A DNA stretch of 52,595 nucleotides from an uncultured Alphaproteobacteria bacterium (GCA_902560725.1 CACEMR010000010.1:1-52595); one strand, 5' to 3'; numbered from the stretch's first letter, positions 1 through 8,616 are shown. Notes: generated by a model not told the origin, from the sequence alone. Translations and numbers: made by a program.

Positions 1-692
1 ATTGAGGCAATATTTTCTTTATTAACAAATGTTTGCAATGAGACCATTGATTCAAATTCTTTTTTTACGTTTCTGGGGTTATTTTTTGTTAACAATGCTT
101 TTGCATTAACAACTCGTTTCATTCTATTGCCTTCAACGGATCCAGGGCAAATTGCATTTACTCTAATTTTATATTTACCTAGTTCAATAGCCAAAGTTTT
201 TGTTAAGCCAATTATTGCCCATTTACTAGCCGCATAAGGGGATCTTTGAGCAAAACCGAATAGTCCAGCTGTTGAAGAAAGATTAATTATTGATGCCCTA
301 TTCGCTTTTTTTAATAATGGAATTGAAAACTTTGTAAAATAAAAATGACTATTTAAATTTGTTTTGATTGTTTTTTCCCATTCATCTATTCGTATATCTT
401 GAAGATTTTTTGTTGGTCCTGCTATTCCAATATTATTAATTAGACCATCAATTTTTTTTATTGATTTTAAGTATTTAAAATAGTTTTTTATATCTATTGG
501 ATTTGTACAATCAATATTAGTTGCAAAAATTTTGTTTTTGTATTTTTTATTTATTTCATTAACTTTTTTTTTATTAATATCTGAAATATATACTTTACCA
601 CCTGCTTTAATTATTTGTTTTGCAATTGAAAAACCTATTCCCTCTGCTCCTGCAGAAATTACATATTTTTTATTCTTTAAATTAACATTCAT
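1..692 (-). CDS. SDR family oxidoreductase, C-terminus cut by window edge
   Basis: A short-chain dehydrogenase/reductase of which about 230 N-terminal residues are visible; the reading frame runs off the left edge. The sequence shows a Rossmann glycine motif (SAGAEGIG, residues 13-20), the NNIG segment near residue 86, the catalytic serine region LSS (138-140) and the active-site YAASK (Y153, K157), followed by the usual CPG turn near residue 182. These are the classical SDR hallmarks, so an NAD(P)H-dependent alcohol/ketone oxidoreductase in the cytoplasm is well supported; the substrate is not. The ATG at 692 lies 2 bases after the stop of the small upstream ORF and in the same direction as the ABC importer genes, so it is probably the distal gene of that operon and may act on an imported compound. 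Confidence 0.9.
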   Translation of the reverse strand, partial: MNVNLKNKKYVISAGAEGIGFSIAKQIIKAGGKVYISDINKKKVNEINKKYKNKIFATNIDCTNPIDIKNYFKYLKSIKKIDGLINNIGIAGPTKNLQDIRIDEWEKTIKTNLNSHFYFTKFSIPLLKKANRASIINLSSTAGLFGFAQRSPYAASKWAIIGLTKTLAIELGKYKIRVNAICPGSVEGNRMKRVVNAKALLTKNNPRNVKKEFESMVSLQTFVNKENIAS

Positions 693-694
693 AA

Positions 695-958
695 TTATTT
701 TTTAAATAATTCATTTTTTGTTATATATCCAATAGTTTTACCTTTATTATTAGTTACAACAATTATTAAATTATCTTTAATAATTTTTTCTTTAAAACTA
801 TGAATTTTAATATTTTCATTAACTTTAAACGTATTTCCTAGTGTTAGTTTTTTTTTATTGAAATTATCTTCATTTATCATGATCTTACTAGCTTCAAGAT
901 TGTAAAATATATTCTCTTTACTTTGAAAAATATTAAAAATAGCGCTGAAAATATTCAT
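695..958 (-). CDS. Small hypothetical protein with CBS-like C-terminus
   Basis: An 87-residue ORF filling the gap between the ABC ATPase (13 bases upstream) and the SDR gene (2 bases downstream), all on the same strand. That tight fit is the main reason to call it a gene. The last 25 residues (LIIVVTNNKGKTIGYITKNEL) resemble one strand-turn-strand-helix unit of a CBS domain (pattern vvd..GkliGiit..dl). The N-terminal half is lysine/asparagine rich and not recognised. No clear Shine-Dalgarno precedes the ATG at 958. If real, it could be a small ligand-sensing accessory protein of the transporter operon, but no function can be assigned. Confidence 0.5.
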   Translation of the reverse strand: MNIFSAIFNIFQSKENIFYNLEASKIMINEDNFNKKKLTLGNTFKVNENIKIHSFKEKIIKDNLIIVVTNNKGKTIGYITKNELFKK

Positions 959-971
959 TTAAATTTTAAAT

Positions 972-2585
972 TTAAGAAGATCTTTTATCTAAAAGATTTG
1001 TTAACCAATCTGGGTCCATCTCAGGAACTGATGATAAAAGTAATTCAGTATAATCTGGATGTGGAGGGTTTAAGATTTTACTTTTTAGACCTTGTTCTAC
1101 TACCTTTCCTTGATACATTACAACGATTTCATCTGAAATTGCTTTAACAGTTGCTATATCATGAGTAATAAAAATATAAGTTACACCTAAATCTTTTTGG
1201 AGTTTTTGTAATAATTTTAAAATTCCCTCTTGTACAATTTGATCCAATGCTGATGTTACTTCATCACAAATTATTAGATCAGGATTAGCAGCAAGTGCCC
1301 TTGCAATACAAATTCTTTGCTTTTGGCCGCCTGATAATTCAGATGGCAATCTGTCTAAAAAAGACTCATCTAACTCAATCATTTGTAATAGTTCTATAAC
1401 CTTTGCTTCTCTATCTTTTCCTTTCACCCCATGATAAAATTCAATTGGGCGACCTATAATTTCATCGACTGTTTGTCTTGGATTCATAGCTGTATCGGGC
1501 ATTTGAAATATAATTTGTATTCTTCTTAATTCCTCCTTCGATCTTTGCTCTAATTTAGTAGATAGAGGCTTTCCATCAAAAATAATTTCCCCTTTTGTCT
1601 GCGGAAGAAGACCAGTTATCACTCTTGCAGTTGTTGATTTTCCAGATCCACTCTCTCCAACAATTGCAACTGTTTTACCTTTAGGGATATTAATTGAGAC
1701 ATCAAAAAGAACCTTTGATGATCCATAGGCGGCATCAATATTTTTAATTGATAACATATGTTCACTATTGGTTTCCTCAGGTTTAATTAACGATCTAACA
1801 GACCATAGAGATTTAGTGTATTCTTCTTTAGGGTTGGATAACATTTCTCTTGTATTTGCCTCTTCAACCTCTTCCCCATATCTTAATACTTTTATTCTAT
1901 CAGCCATTTGAGCAACAACTGCTAAATCATGTGTAATATAAATTGCAGCAGTATTAAATTTTTCTACTATGGATCTCATTGCCGCTAATACCTCAACTTG
2001 AGTTGTTACATCAAGAGCTGTTGTTGGTTCATCAAAAATAATTAACTCGGGTCTTGGCGACATTGCCATTGCTGTCATTATTCTCTGGAGTTGACCTCCA
2101 GAAACTTGATGAGGATATCTTTCACCAATATTTTTTGAGTCTGGAAGCTGTAATGATTCATATAGTTCTATTGCATCTTTTTTGAGTAAATCTTTTGAGT
2201 TTAATTGAGCTCTGTTAGCAGCACTAATTGTCTGTTCCATTAGTTTATGAGCGGGATTAAAAGAAGCAGCAGCAGATTGAGCTACATACGCAATTTTTGT
2301 TCCCCAAATTTTTCTTTTCTCTAATTCTGTTAATTTTGTAAGATCAACACCATCAAATAGAATTTCTCCATTTATAATTTTACAACCTGGCTGAGTATAA
2401 CCCATTGCAGCCTTACCCATTGTTGATTTACCGGCACCACTTTCACCAATTAATCCTAATATTTCACCTCTATATAATTTTAGATCGACGCCTTTTAATA
2501 TTTTATGCCATCTTTCATCTGAAAATCCATCTATATGGATATTCTTCATTTCAAGCAAAAGTTCTTTTGAATTATTTGACGTCAT
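972..2585 (-). CDS. Fused double ATP-binding subunit of a peptide/opine-type ABC importer
   Basis: A 537-residue protein with two complete ABC ATPase domains in tandem, i.e. a DppD-DppF (YejF-like) fusion that powers a family 5 importer from the cytoplasmic side. Domain 1: Walker A GESGAGKST (47-55), signature VSGGQ (161-165), Walker B LIIFDEP (181-187). Domain 2: Walker A GESGSGKST (310-318), signature LSGGQ (417-421), Walker B LIICDE (437-442). Both sites keep the catalytic glutamate and the H-loop (THD), so both look competent. The ATG at 2585 overlaps the end of the upstream permease by 14 bases, showing translational coupling. Fused double ATPases of about 530 residues are common in alphaproteobacterial oligopeptide/opine systems. 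The substrate class cannot be read from this subunit. Confidence 0.95.
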   Translation of the reverse strand: MTSNNSKELLLEMKNIHIDGFSDERWHKILKGVDLKLYRGEILGLIGESGAGKSTMGKAAMGYTQPGCKIINGEILFDGVDLTKLTELEKRKIWGTKIAYVAQSAAASFNPAHKLMEQTISAANRAQLNSKDLLKKDAIELYESLQLPDSKNIGERYPHQVSGGQLQRIMTAMAMSPRPELIIFDEPTTALDVTTQVEVLAAMRSIVEKFNTAAIYITHDLAVVAQMADRIKVLRYGEEVEEANTREMLSNPKEEYTKSLWSVRSLIKPEETNSEHMLSIKNIDAAYGSSKVLFDVSINIPKGKTVAIVGESGSGKSTTARVITGLLPQTKGEIIFDGKPLSTKLEQRSKEELRRIQIIFQMPDTAMNPRQTVDEIIGRPIEFYHGVKGKDREAKVIELLQMIELDESFLDRLPSELSGGQKQRICIARALAANPDLIICDEVTSALDQIVQEGILKLLQKLQKDLGVTYIFITHDIATVKAISDEIVVMYQGKVVEQGLKSKILNPPHPDYTELLLSSVPEMDPDWLTNLLDKRSS

Positions 2586-3492
2586 CTTTTAATCCGCTAG
2601 TAATATATAAATACCAATCAACAACAAAATTAATCGATACACAAAGTAAAGCAATTGCAGCAGCTGGAATTAATGGTGTCAACCCGGCTGTGATGTCATA
2701 TTGAGCGTACTGAATAAGAATTGCATTTTCTCTAACCATTGAAGCCCAATCGGCAGATGGGGGTTGAATACCAATTCCTAAAAAACTTAAACTAGAAATG
2801 GTAAATATTATAAAAATAAATCTTAAACCAAACTCAATAATTAATGGCGATGCAATATTAGGAAGTATTTCTCTAAAAATTATGTATGATAAATTTTCTC
2901 CTCTTAGTCTTGCTACTTCAACATATTCTAAAACAACCTGACCAACTGCAACAGATCTAGATATTCTAAAAAATCTTGTAGACTCTAATATACCTAATAT
3001 AAGGATAAGATTAAAATTTGTTGGGCCAAATACTGACAAAAGTATAAAAGTAAATATCATTACAGGTATAGCCATAAGCGTATCAACTATTCTACTTAAC
3101 AATTGATCAATATATTTTCTATCCAGAGCAGCAATAATCCCTAAAACTGTTCCAATTCCTAAAGCTATAAATGTAGCCAATAAACAAATACCAATTGTAT
3201 TTCTTGCAGCATAAATTATTCTTGAGAAAATATCTCTTCCAATTTGATCAGTTCCAAATATATGACCATCACCCCATGGCGCATAAGCTACAGGGAAAAT
3301 TTCTGCTTCTCCATGAGGTGCAATAAATGGTGCAAATATTGCTGCAAAAAAATAAATAAATAATACAGTCATTCCAAACCATGCAGAAAGTGGTGCTTTT
3401 GACAAAGCTATTTTTATTCTTTCAAATCTAGTTCTTCTTTGAATTAAATTAGCAACTTCACTTTTTGCAGAATAAGATAAATTTTCACTCAT
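2572..3492 (-). CDS. ABC importer permease, DppC type
   Basis: A 306-residue inner-membrane permease of the DppC/OppC type. It has a cytoplasmic N-terminus with one TM helix (about residues 38-58), the family hallmark FGTDQIGRDIFSR before the main membrane domain, and an EAA-type coupling loop (VEVARLRGENLSYIIF...LPN) that contacts the ATPase. Further hydrophobic helices follow to the C-terminus. The ATG at 3492 overlaps the stop of the DppB-type gene in an ATGA arrangement, and its own end overlaps the ATPase start. It should pair with the DppB-type permease as a heterodimer forming the translocation channel. Confidence 0.94.
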   Translation of the reverse strand: MSENLSYSAKSEVANLIQRRTRFERIKIALSKAPLSAWFGMTVLFIYFFAAIFAPFIAPHGEAEIFPVAYAPWGDGHIFGTDQIGRDIFSRIIYAARNTIGICLLATFIALGIGTVLGIIAALDRKYIDQLLSRIVDTLMAIPVMIFTFILLSVFGPTNFNLILILGILESTRFFRISRSVAVGQVVLEYVEVARLRGENLSYIIFREILPNIASPLIIEFGLRFIFIIFTISSLSFLGIGIQPPSADWASMVRENAILIQYAQYDITAGLTPLIPAAAIALLCVSINFVVDWYLYITSGLKDDVK

Positions 3493-4487
3493 TTTGGATA
3501 CAACAATCTTGGATTAGAAATAATACCAATTAAATCTGCAATTAGATTTAATATAACATATGTTGATGCGAAAATTAGAGCGCATGCTTGCACTACAGGA
3601 AGATCCCTATTGTATACTGATCCGACCATTAGCCTTCCAATGCCTTGATAATTAAATACATATTCAACAACTACAGAGCCAATTAACATGTATGCTAAGT
3701 TTATAGCGATTACTTGTGCAATTGGTGCCCAAGCATTTGGTAAGGCATGTTTCACTATAACTTCATATCTTGATGCTCCTGATAACTTTGCCATTTCAAT
3801 ATATTCACTAGATAAAATATTTATGATTGCTGATCTTGTCATCCTCATCATGTGACCCAATGTGACTAATGTCAAAGTAAAAACTGGTAAAGCAGTTCTA
3901 TAAAATCTTTCTATTAATGTTGTGTCTTCATCAACATTTGAAATTGTTGGAAAAACTGGAAACAAAGTTGCTAACAAAAGTATAAATATATATGCAGTAA
4001 AAAATTCAGGAGATGATATTGTTACTAGACTTACTCCTGTTGCGGATCTGTCATAATAAGAGTTGCGATATAAAGCAGCTGATATTCCTAATATCAAAGA
4101 TAATGGAACGGCTAACAAGGCGGCGACCCCTGTCAAAAAAAGTGTATTCTTTAATCTTGGAACTATGAGTCCAACAACCTCTCTTGATCTATCACCCTGA
4201 TCTCCCTGAACTTTAGATCTACCGGAAAAAGAACTTCCAAAATCCCCTTGAAAAACGTTACCTAACCAATCAAAATATCTTGTTACGGGAGGTTTATCTA
4301 ATCCCAATTCTGACCTTAAAGCTTTAACTGCTGATTTAGTAGCACTTTGACCTAGAATCTCTGTAGCAAAGTCACCAGGTAAAAAAGAAAAGGTGCTAAA
4401 AATTATAACAGAGAAAGCAAATACCGTTACTAAACCAAGACTAAGCCTTAATAAAATTGTTCTAAATATTGGATGAATCTTATTAAT
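3489..4487 (-). CDS. ABC importer permease, DppB type, probable ATT start
   Basis: A permease of the DppB/OppB type, about 332 residues if started at 4487. The hallmark N-terminal helix and the FLPGDFA segment are encoded upstream of 4307, followed by the EAA loop (SSEYIEMAKLSGAS...LPNAW) near the middle and five further helices. The first standard start codon in frame is a TTG at 4307, which would remove the first helix and 60 residues. Between the upstream in-frame stop and that TTG there is no ATG, GTG, TTG or CTG. A strong Shine-Dalgarno (GGAGGAGG) lies 4-5 bases before an ATT at 4487-4485, so I choose ATT as the start; this gives normal family length. Rare ATT starts are known (infC, pcnB). 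A base error in this region is the main alternative. It overlaps DppC by 4 bases. Confidence 0.85.
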   Translation of the reverse strand: MNKIHPIFRTILLRLSLGLVTVFAFSVIIFSTFSFLPGDFATEILGQSATKSAVKALRSELGLDKPPVTRYFDWLGNVFQGDFGSSFSGRSKVQGDQGDRSREVVGLIVPRLKNTLFLTGVAALLAVPLSLILGISAALYRNSYYDRSATGVSLVTISSPEFFTAYIFILLLATLFPVFPTISNVDEDTTLIERFYRTALPVFTLTLVTLGHMMRMTRSAIINILSSEYIEMAKLSGASRYEVIVKHALPNAWAPIAQVIAINLAYMLIGSVVVEYVFNYQGIGRLMVGSVYNRDLPVVQACALIFASTYVILNLIADLIGIISNPRLLYPK

Positions 4488-4491
4488 ATTT

Positions 4492-4500
4492 ACCTCCTCC
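4492..4500 (-). promoter_or_regulatory. Strong Shine-Dalgarno that places the ATT start of the DppB-type permease
   Basis: On the minus strand this reads GGAGGAGGT, an unusually good anti-16S match for this window, where most genes lack any visible RBS. Its spacing to the ATT at 4487-4485 is 4 bases from the T. It decides the start of the permease, which otherwise has no usual initiation codon for 60 codons. Confidence 0.7.
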
Positions 4501-4648
4501 TGAAAGAAACAAGCTTAATTTTTAAAGTTATCTCTAAATTAGATTAATATGCAACCTAAAATTCATAAATTATCCGTTGAATTAAAACGTTATATATGTT
4601 TGAATAGATTAACTTAAGTTTGTTTTTTGTTAAATTTCTAGAAATTAT

Positions 4649-4673
4649 GAACAAAAACCTTAGGTTTTTGTTC
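4649..4673 (+). promoter_or_regulatory. Perfect hairpin in the 5' leader of the binding-protein gene
   Basis: An 11-base perfect inverted repeat (arms 4649-4659 and 4663-4673, loop TTA) ends 8 bases before the GGGAGG ribosome-binding site of the substrate-binding protein. There is no T tract directly behind it, so it is not a classical terminator. A 5' leader hairpin that protects the mRNA or modulates translation of this highly expressed type of gene is the simplest reading; a protein operator in the divergent region is also possible. The divergent intergenic region (4488-4691) must also hold promoters for both directions, but I could not assign -35/-10 boxes with confidence. Confidence 0.6.
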
Positions 4674-4691
4674 AATTATAAGGGAGGACAA

Positions 4692-6320
4692 ATGAAAAAT
4701 AAGAAAATAGACAAATACATTGAAGAGCAGTCTTCAAAGCTCACTAAAGGGCTTATTGATAGAAGACAGTTCATGATGTCTGTCCTTGCTACTGGGGTTA
4801 CTCTACCAATTGCATTATCTCTAGCAGATAAAGCTGTTGCGGCTACTCCAAAGAAAGGCGGGCATTTAAGATGGGGTAATAGTGCAGCTGATGCTACTGA
4901 TACTCTAGACCCAGCAACTTATCAAAGTTCATTTATGCAGGCTACTGCTTGGTCATATCAGAACTGCCTTACAGTTGTTGATTCTGATCACACTATTGTA
5001 GGTGAGTTAGCTGAGTCAATTGAATCTGATGATGCAACTACATGGGTTTACAATCTTCGTAAAGGTGTTGAATTCCATAATGGAAAAACAATGACTGCTG
5101 AAGATGTAGTATTGAATTATCAATACCATATGAATCCAGATACTGCTTCTGCTGCTGGAGGACTGCTGTCTCAAATTGACACTATCTCAGCTGATGGAAA
5201 TGATAGAGTTGTTTTCAAATTAAAAGGAGCAAACGCAGACTGGCCCGCAATAACTACTGATTACCATATAATGATTAAGCCAACAAAAGATGGAGTTGTT
5301 GATGCTCAATCTAAAATTGGAACTGGTCCTTATATTATGGATGAATTCAATCCAGGTGTAGGATCAAAATTTGGAAAACGAAATCCAAATTATTTCAAAG
5401 GTGACAGTGTTGCACATTTTGATTCAGTTGAAGTAATTGCAATTAATGATCCTGCTACAAGACAAGCAGCATTACTTAATGGTGAAATTGACTGGATGAA
5501 TGGTGTTGATCTAAGAACTGCGAATCTTTTAACTAGAGATCCTAATGTAGAGATTACTGCAGCTTCTGGATATGCTCACTATACAGCTCCTATGAGATTA
5601 AATGTTCCACCATTTGATAACTTTGATGTTCGTATGGCAATGAAGTTTGCAATCAAAAGACAGGAAATAGTCGATAAAATTATGCTAGGGTATGGTACTG
5701 TTGGAAACGATCATCCAATATCTACTGCCCATCCTTTCCATAACAGTGCTCTTGAGCAAAGAGAGTTTGATGCTGATAAAGCTTCTTACCATTGGAAAAA
5801 ATCTGGTATTACTGGTCCAGTTGAGATCAGTACTTCAGAAGTTCCATATGCAGGTTGTACTGATGCAACAAATCTTATTGCTGCTTCAGCTCAAGAATGC
5901 GGTATTGATCTTCGAGTTAAAAAAGAGCCTGAAGATGGATATTGGAGTAATGTTTGGAACACTAAAGGATTTAGTATGAGTTCTTGGGGTGGAAGACCAA
6001 CTGAAGATATGATGTGGTCTGCTGCGTTTACAGATGACACTGAGTGGAATGAAGCTGCTTGGGGTAATCTTGTTCAAACTGACTCTACAGTTCGCTTTAA
6101 CGAACTTGTTAGATCTGCTAGATCAGAACTTGATCCTGAAAAAAGAAAATCAATGTACTGGGAAGCACAAGCTCTTTGTAACTACGATGGTGGTGCAATA
6201 GTTTATGCATTTAACCAGTATGTTGGAGCAGGATCGAAAGCACTTGCTCATGGTGATGATGTTGCTGGAAACTGGGAAAGTGATGGTAACAAATTATCAG
6301 AACGTTGGTGGTTTGCATAA
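4692..6320 (+). CDS. Family 5 substrate-binding protein with Tat signal
   Basis: A 542-residue periplasmic binding protein of ABC importer family 5 (peptides, opines, related solutes). I start it at ATG 4692, preceded by GGGAGG; an in-frame TTG at 4620 lies before the leader hairpin and is unlikely. The N-terminus carries a twin-arginine signal, DRRQFMMS (R24-R25), then a hydrophobic stretch and a likely AxA cleavage site near VAA (about residue 50). The mature part shows the SBP5 signature (W.YNLRKGVEFHNGKTMTAEDV) and the GTGPY segment. It is divergent from the permease/ATPase operon and is the only binding protein in view, so it should feed that transporter. Its composition is clearly less AT-rich than the genes further right, as expected for an abundant protein. 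The ligand is unknown. Confidence 0.95.
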   Translation: MKNKKIDKYIEEQSSKLTKGLIDRRQFMMSVLATGVTLPIALSLADKAVAATPKKGGHLRWGNSAADATDTLDPATYQSSFMQATAWSYQNCLTVVDSDHTIVGELAESIESDDATTWVYNLRKGVEFHNGKTMTAEDVVLNYQYHMNPDTASAAGGLLSQIDTISADGNDRVVFKLKGANADWPAITTDYHIMIKPTKDGVVDAQSKIGTGPYIMDEFNPGVGSKFGKRNPNYFKGDSVAHFDSVEVIAINDPATRQAALLNGEIDWMNGVDLRTANLLTRDPNVEITAASGYAHYTAPMRLNVPPFDNFDVRMAMKFAIKRQEIVDKIMLGYGTVGNDHPISTAHPFHNSALEQREFDADKASYHWKKSGITGPVEISTSEVPYAGCTDATNLIAASAQECGIDLRVKKEPEDGYWSNVWNTKGFSMSSWGGRPTEDMMWSAAFTDDTEWNEAAWGNLVQTDSTVRFNELVRSARSELDPEKRKSMYWEAQALCNYDGGAIVYAFNQYVGAGSKALAHGDDVAGNWESDGNKLSERWWFA

Positions 6321-6334
6321 ACCTATAATTTTTT

Positions 6335-6365
6335 ATGTGGCGCATTTATTTGCGCCACATTTTTT
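6335..6365 (+). terminator. Rho-independent terminator after the binding-protein gene
   Basis: A 10-base GC-containing stem (6335-6344 with 6351-6360, core GTGGCGC), six-base loop, followed directly by a T tract from 6361. It sits 15 bases after the stop of the binding-protein gene. It is the only strong intrinsic terminator I saw in the window. Confidence 0.92.
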
Positions 6366-6383
6366 CTTCTAAATTTTCAAATA

Positions 6384-7307
6384 ATGTTTTTAAAAAATAA
6401 GAAATACCTATTTGATGGTGGTTCTGGTCAAACCTTAATGGAAATGGGTTTAGAGACAACAGGGGACCTTTGGTCTGCAAAAGCACTTATTGATAAAAAT
6501 TTACACCATATGGTTTTAAAAATGCATAAAGAATTTATCAACTCAGGATCTGAGTTAATTGTTACTGCAAATTTTAGTGTAAGAAGAAGATTACTAAAAA
6601 GATATAATTTATTAGACTCATTAGAAGCTGGAATTAGATCTGCAGGTCAAATTGCACTTAAGGCTAAACTTGAAAGTAATAAAAAAGTTATTGTTGCAGG
6701 TTCATTACCTAATCAAGGCAATACCTATTCTCCTATACAATTTGAAACAGAAGAAACAATGTTCCAATATTTCCATGAGGTTGCTAAAATATTAAATGAT
6801 TATGTAGACATTTTTTATTTAGATGTTCTAAGTTCAATAAAAGAAATAAAAATAGCTTTAGAAGCCACTAAAGAATTTAATAAACAAATACTAGTTGGTG
6901 CTCATTTGCGTTTTGATGGAAAATTACCATCAGGTGAGTCACTAAACGATCTTTTTAAAATTACTAATCAATATAATTGTTGTGGTATAATTTCTGCATG
7001 TGTATCACCAGAAATTGTTGAATTAAGTATTCCCATTCTTAGTAAACAAAAACTTCCTTTTGGATATAAAATGAACTTATTTAAAAATCTACCTACAAGC
7101 AACAAAAAATCATTCAATACAGAGGGTTTTGAGGGAGAGCGTGAATATGAAGACCCTGTGGAATTGCTTGGCACGAGAAATAAAGAGTATGGAATTGATA
7201 AATATACAAATTTTGTTTCAAATTCTTTAGACAAAGGCGTTACTTTAATTGGTGGATGCTGTGAAATTAAACCAAGACATATCGAAGCTTTAAAAACTCT
7301 ATTTTAA
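6384..7307 (+). CDS. Homocysteine S-methyltransferase family protein
   Basis: A 307-residue Zn-dependent methyltransferase of the homocysteine S-methyltransferase family (MmuM/BHMT-like), which moves a methyl group from a sulfonium or betaine donor to a thiol acceptor such as homocysteine. It has the N-terminal DGGSGQ segment and all three expected Zn-binding cysteines: C206 (SACVSPE) and C292-C293 (GGCC). Length agrees with the bacterial family. The ATG at 6384 lies only 18 bases after the T tract of the terminator, so expression must come either from a promoter overlapping that terminator or from read-through. It is the first gene of the plus-strand catabolic run ending at 14255. With two folate-dependent GcvT-like enzymes behind it, a role in removing methyl groups from an onium compound is likely; the donor is inferred, not shown. 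Confidence 0.88.
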   Translation: MFLKNKKYLFDGGSGQTLMEMGLETTGDLWSAKALIDKNLHHMVLKMHKEFINSGSELIVTANFSVRRRLLKRYNLLDSLEAGIRSAGQIALKAKLESNKKVIVAGSLPNQGNTYSPIQFETEETMFQYFHEVAKILNDYVDIFYLDVLSSIKEIKIALEATKEFNKQILVGAHLRFDGKLPSGESLNDLFKITNQYNCCGIISACVSPEIVELSIPILSKQKLPFGYKMNLFKNLPTSNKKSFNTEGFEGEREYEDPVELLGTRNKEYGIDKYTNFVSNSLDKGVTLIGGCCEIKPRHIEALKTLF

Positions 7308-7350
7308 AATTTTTTTTTTATAGATTTATGTTAAATTGATTAAATTTTTT

Positions 7351-8580
7351 ATGAAAGATTTAGTTAAAAATTACCGATTTGTTGTTAAGCCTGTTGCTAA
7401 AGACGTTGGTAGATCTCTTGATTTAGCAAGACCTATGAAAATACATCCATTAACTTACCAAGAGCTTCCATTAAATCCTGAATACACGAACTATGCTGAT
7501 GGACGTTTTACTCTTGAAAAATTATCTAATGCTTCTGCAGATGAAATGTATTGGAAAGCGAGACAAGAAATCATTTTACGACATACTGGTGAACATCCAT
7601 ATGAAATATCAGGTCCAGATGCAGAGAAGCTTCTTCAAAAAATCTTTACTAGAGATATTGCAAAAGTAAAAACTGGAAGATGTTCATACCAATTTGCTTG
7701 TTATGATGATGGTGGAATGATTTCAGATGGATTACTATTAAAATTAACTAGTGATAAATTTTGGTTTGCACAAGGGGATGGTCATTTATTTAGTTGGTAT
7801 AAAGCCCATTCAATGAATTTAGATGTAGAAATTAAAGATCCAAATGTCTGGGTAAGTCAAATTCAAGGACCAAAATCTCTAAAACTTCTAAATAAAATAG
7901 TTGATGAGCCATTAGAAAATAAATTTAACTACTTTGACTGGATTGAAACATCAATTGCATATGAAAAAGTAATTATAAGCAGAACAGGTTTTACAAACGA
8001 ACTAGGTTGGGAAATATATTTAAGACCTGAAAATGATTCAAAAAAAATTGGTGATCTGATTTTAGAAAAAGGAAAAGAAATGGGTATGATCTTAACAGCA
8101 TCTCCTGGTTTTAGATGCAGAAGAATAGAAGCAGGTCTCCTATCTGCTGGAAGAGATTTTACAAAAGAAAGAACTCCTTTTTCTGTTGGATTAGGAAAAT
8201 TTATAGATTTTAATAAAGGAGATTTTATTGGAAGAAATTTTTTAGAGAAAGCTGATAAGGAATGTCTTACCTGGGGTATGAGAGTTGAAGGAAGTTACGC
8301 TTTAGTTGATAGTTATATATTTATAGATAATAAAAAAGTAGGAATAGTTACTTCAAGTACTTGGTCACCTTACCAAGTTTGTGGCGTTAGTATAGTCCAT
8401 ATGAGTAGCAAAGAATATGGCCCTGAAACTGAAGTAAAAGTTCTTTGTGATGATGGTAAGTATCATAATGCTGAAATATGCAGTTTACCTATGTATGATC
8501 CTGATGGTGATATTCCTAGGGGTCTTAAAGAAGACATTCCATCTGGCCCATCACCATGGAAGGGTATTTTAAAAAACTAA
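7351..8580 (+). CDS. GcvT-family (aminomethyltransferase-like) folate enzyme
   Basis: A 409-residue protein of the GcvT superfamily, which includes glycine-cleavage T protein, sarcosine/dimethylglycine dehydrogenase folate domains and DMSP demethylase. Such enzymes pass one-carbon units to tetrahydrofolate. The conserved acidic position is present (GGMISDG, D126), as are the IQGPKS segment, the RTGFTNELGWEIYL motif and RRIEAGLL. It carries about 60 residues ahead of the usual GcvT start and no fused oxidoreductase domain. I chose ATG 7351; an in-frame TTG at 7336 is possible, and neither has a good RBS. It lies 43 bases after the homocysteine methyltransferase gene. Substrate unknown: it is not close enough to glycine-cleavage T protein to call gcvT, and no gcvH or gcvP is nearby. 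Confidence 0.85.
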   Translation: MKDLVKNYRFVVKPVAKDVGRSLDLARPMKIHPLTYQELPLNPEYTNYADGRFTLEKLSNASADEMYWKARQEIILRHTGEHPYEISGPDAEKLLQKIFTRDIAKVKTGRCSYQFACYDDGGMISDGLLLKLTSDKFWFAQGDGHLFSWYKAHSMNLDVEIKDPNVWVSQIQGPKSLKLLNKIVDEPLENKFNYFDWIETSIAYEKVIISRTGFTNELGWEIYLRPENDSKKIGDLILEKGKEMGMILTASPGFRCRRIEAGLLSAGRDFTKERTPFSVGLGKFIDFNKGDFIGRNFLEKADKECLTWGMRVEGSYALVDSYIFIDNKKVGIVTSSTWSPYQVCGVSIVHMSSKEYGPETEVKVLCDDGKYHNAEICSLPMYDPDGDIPRGLKEDIPSGPSPWKGILKN

Positions 8581-8596
8581 TAAATTTTGTAATAGA

Positions 8597-8616
8597 ATTC
8601 TAATTTATATTAGAAT
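8597..8616 (+). promoter_or_regulatory. Intercistronic inverted repeat upstream of the 2-hydroxyacid oxidase
   Basis: A perfect 8-base inverted repeat (8597-8604 with 8609-8616, loop TTAT) in the 50-base gap between the GcvT-like and oxidase genes, 14 bases before the ATG. No T tract follows, so it is not a terminator. It may be an operator or an mRNA-processing hairpin; being AT-rich it could also be chance. Confidence 0.35.

Noticed and set aside
923..1147. Plus-strand ORF of 74 codons over the end of the ABC ATPase gene
   Set aside because: It lies antisense to the well-supported ATPase and small ORF, has no RBS and no recognisable protein features.
4620..4691. Upstream TTG start for the binding protein adding 24 residues
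   Set aside because: It would translate through the leader hairpin and place a second hydrophobic stretch before the Tat motif; ATG 4692 has GGGAGG at proper spacing.
5692..6077. Overlapping ORFs in other frames inside the binding-protein gene
   Set aside because: They are shadows of a strongly conserved coding region, with hydrophobic or composition-driven sequence and no start signals.
7351..8580. Glycine-cleavage T protein (gcvT)
   Set aside because: The GcvT fold is clear, but no gcvH or gcvP is adjacent, the N-terminus is about 60 residues longer, and its neighbours point to methyl-compound catabolism.
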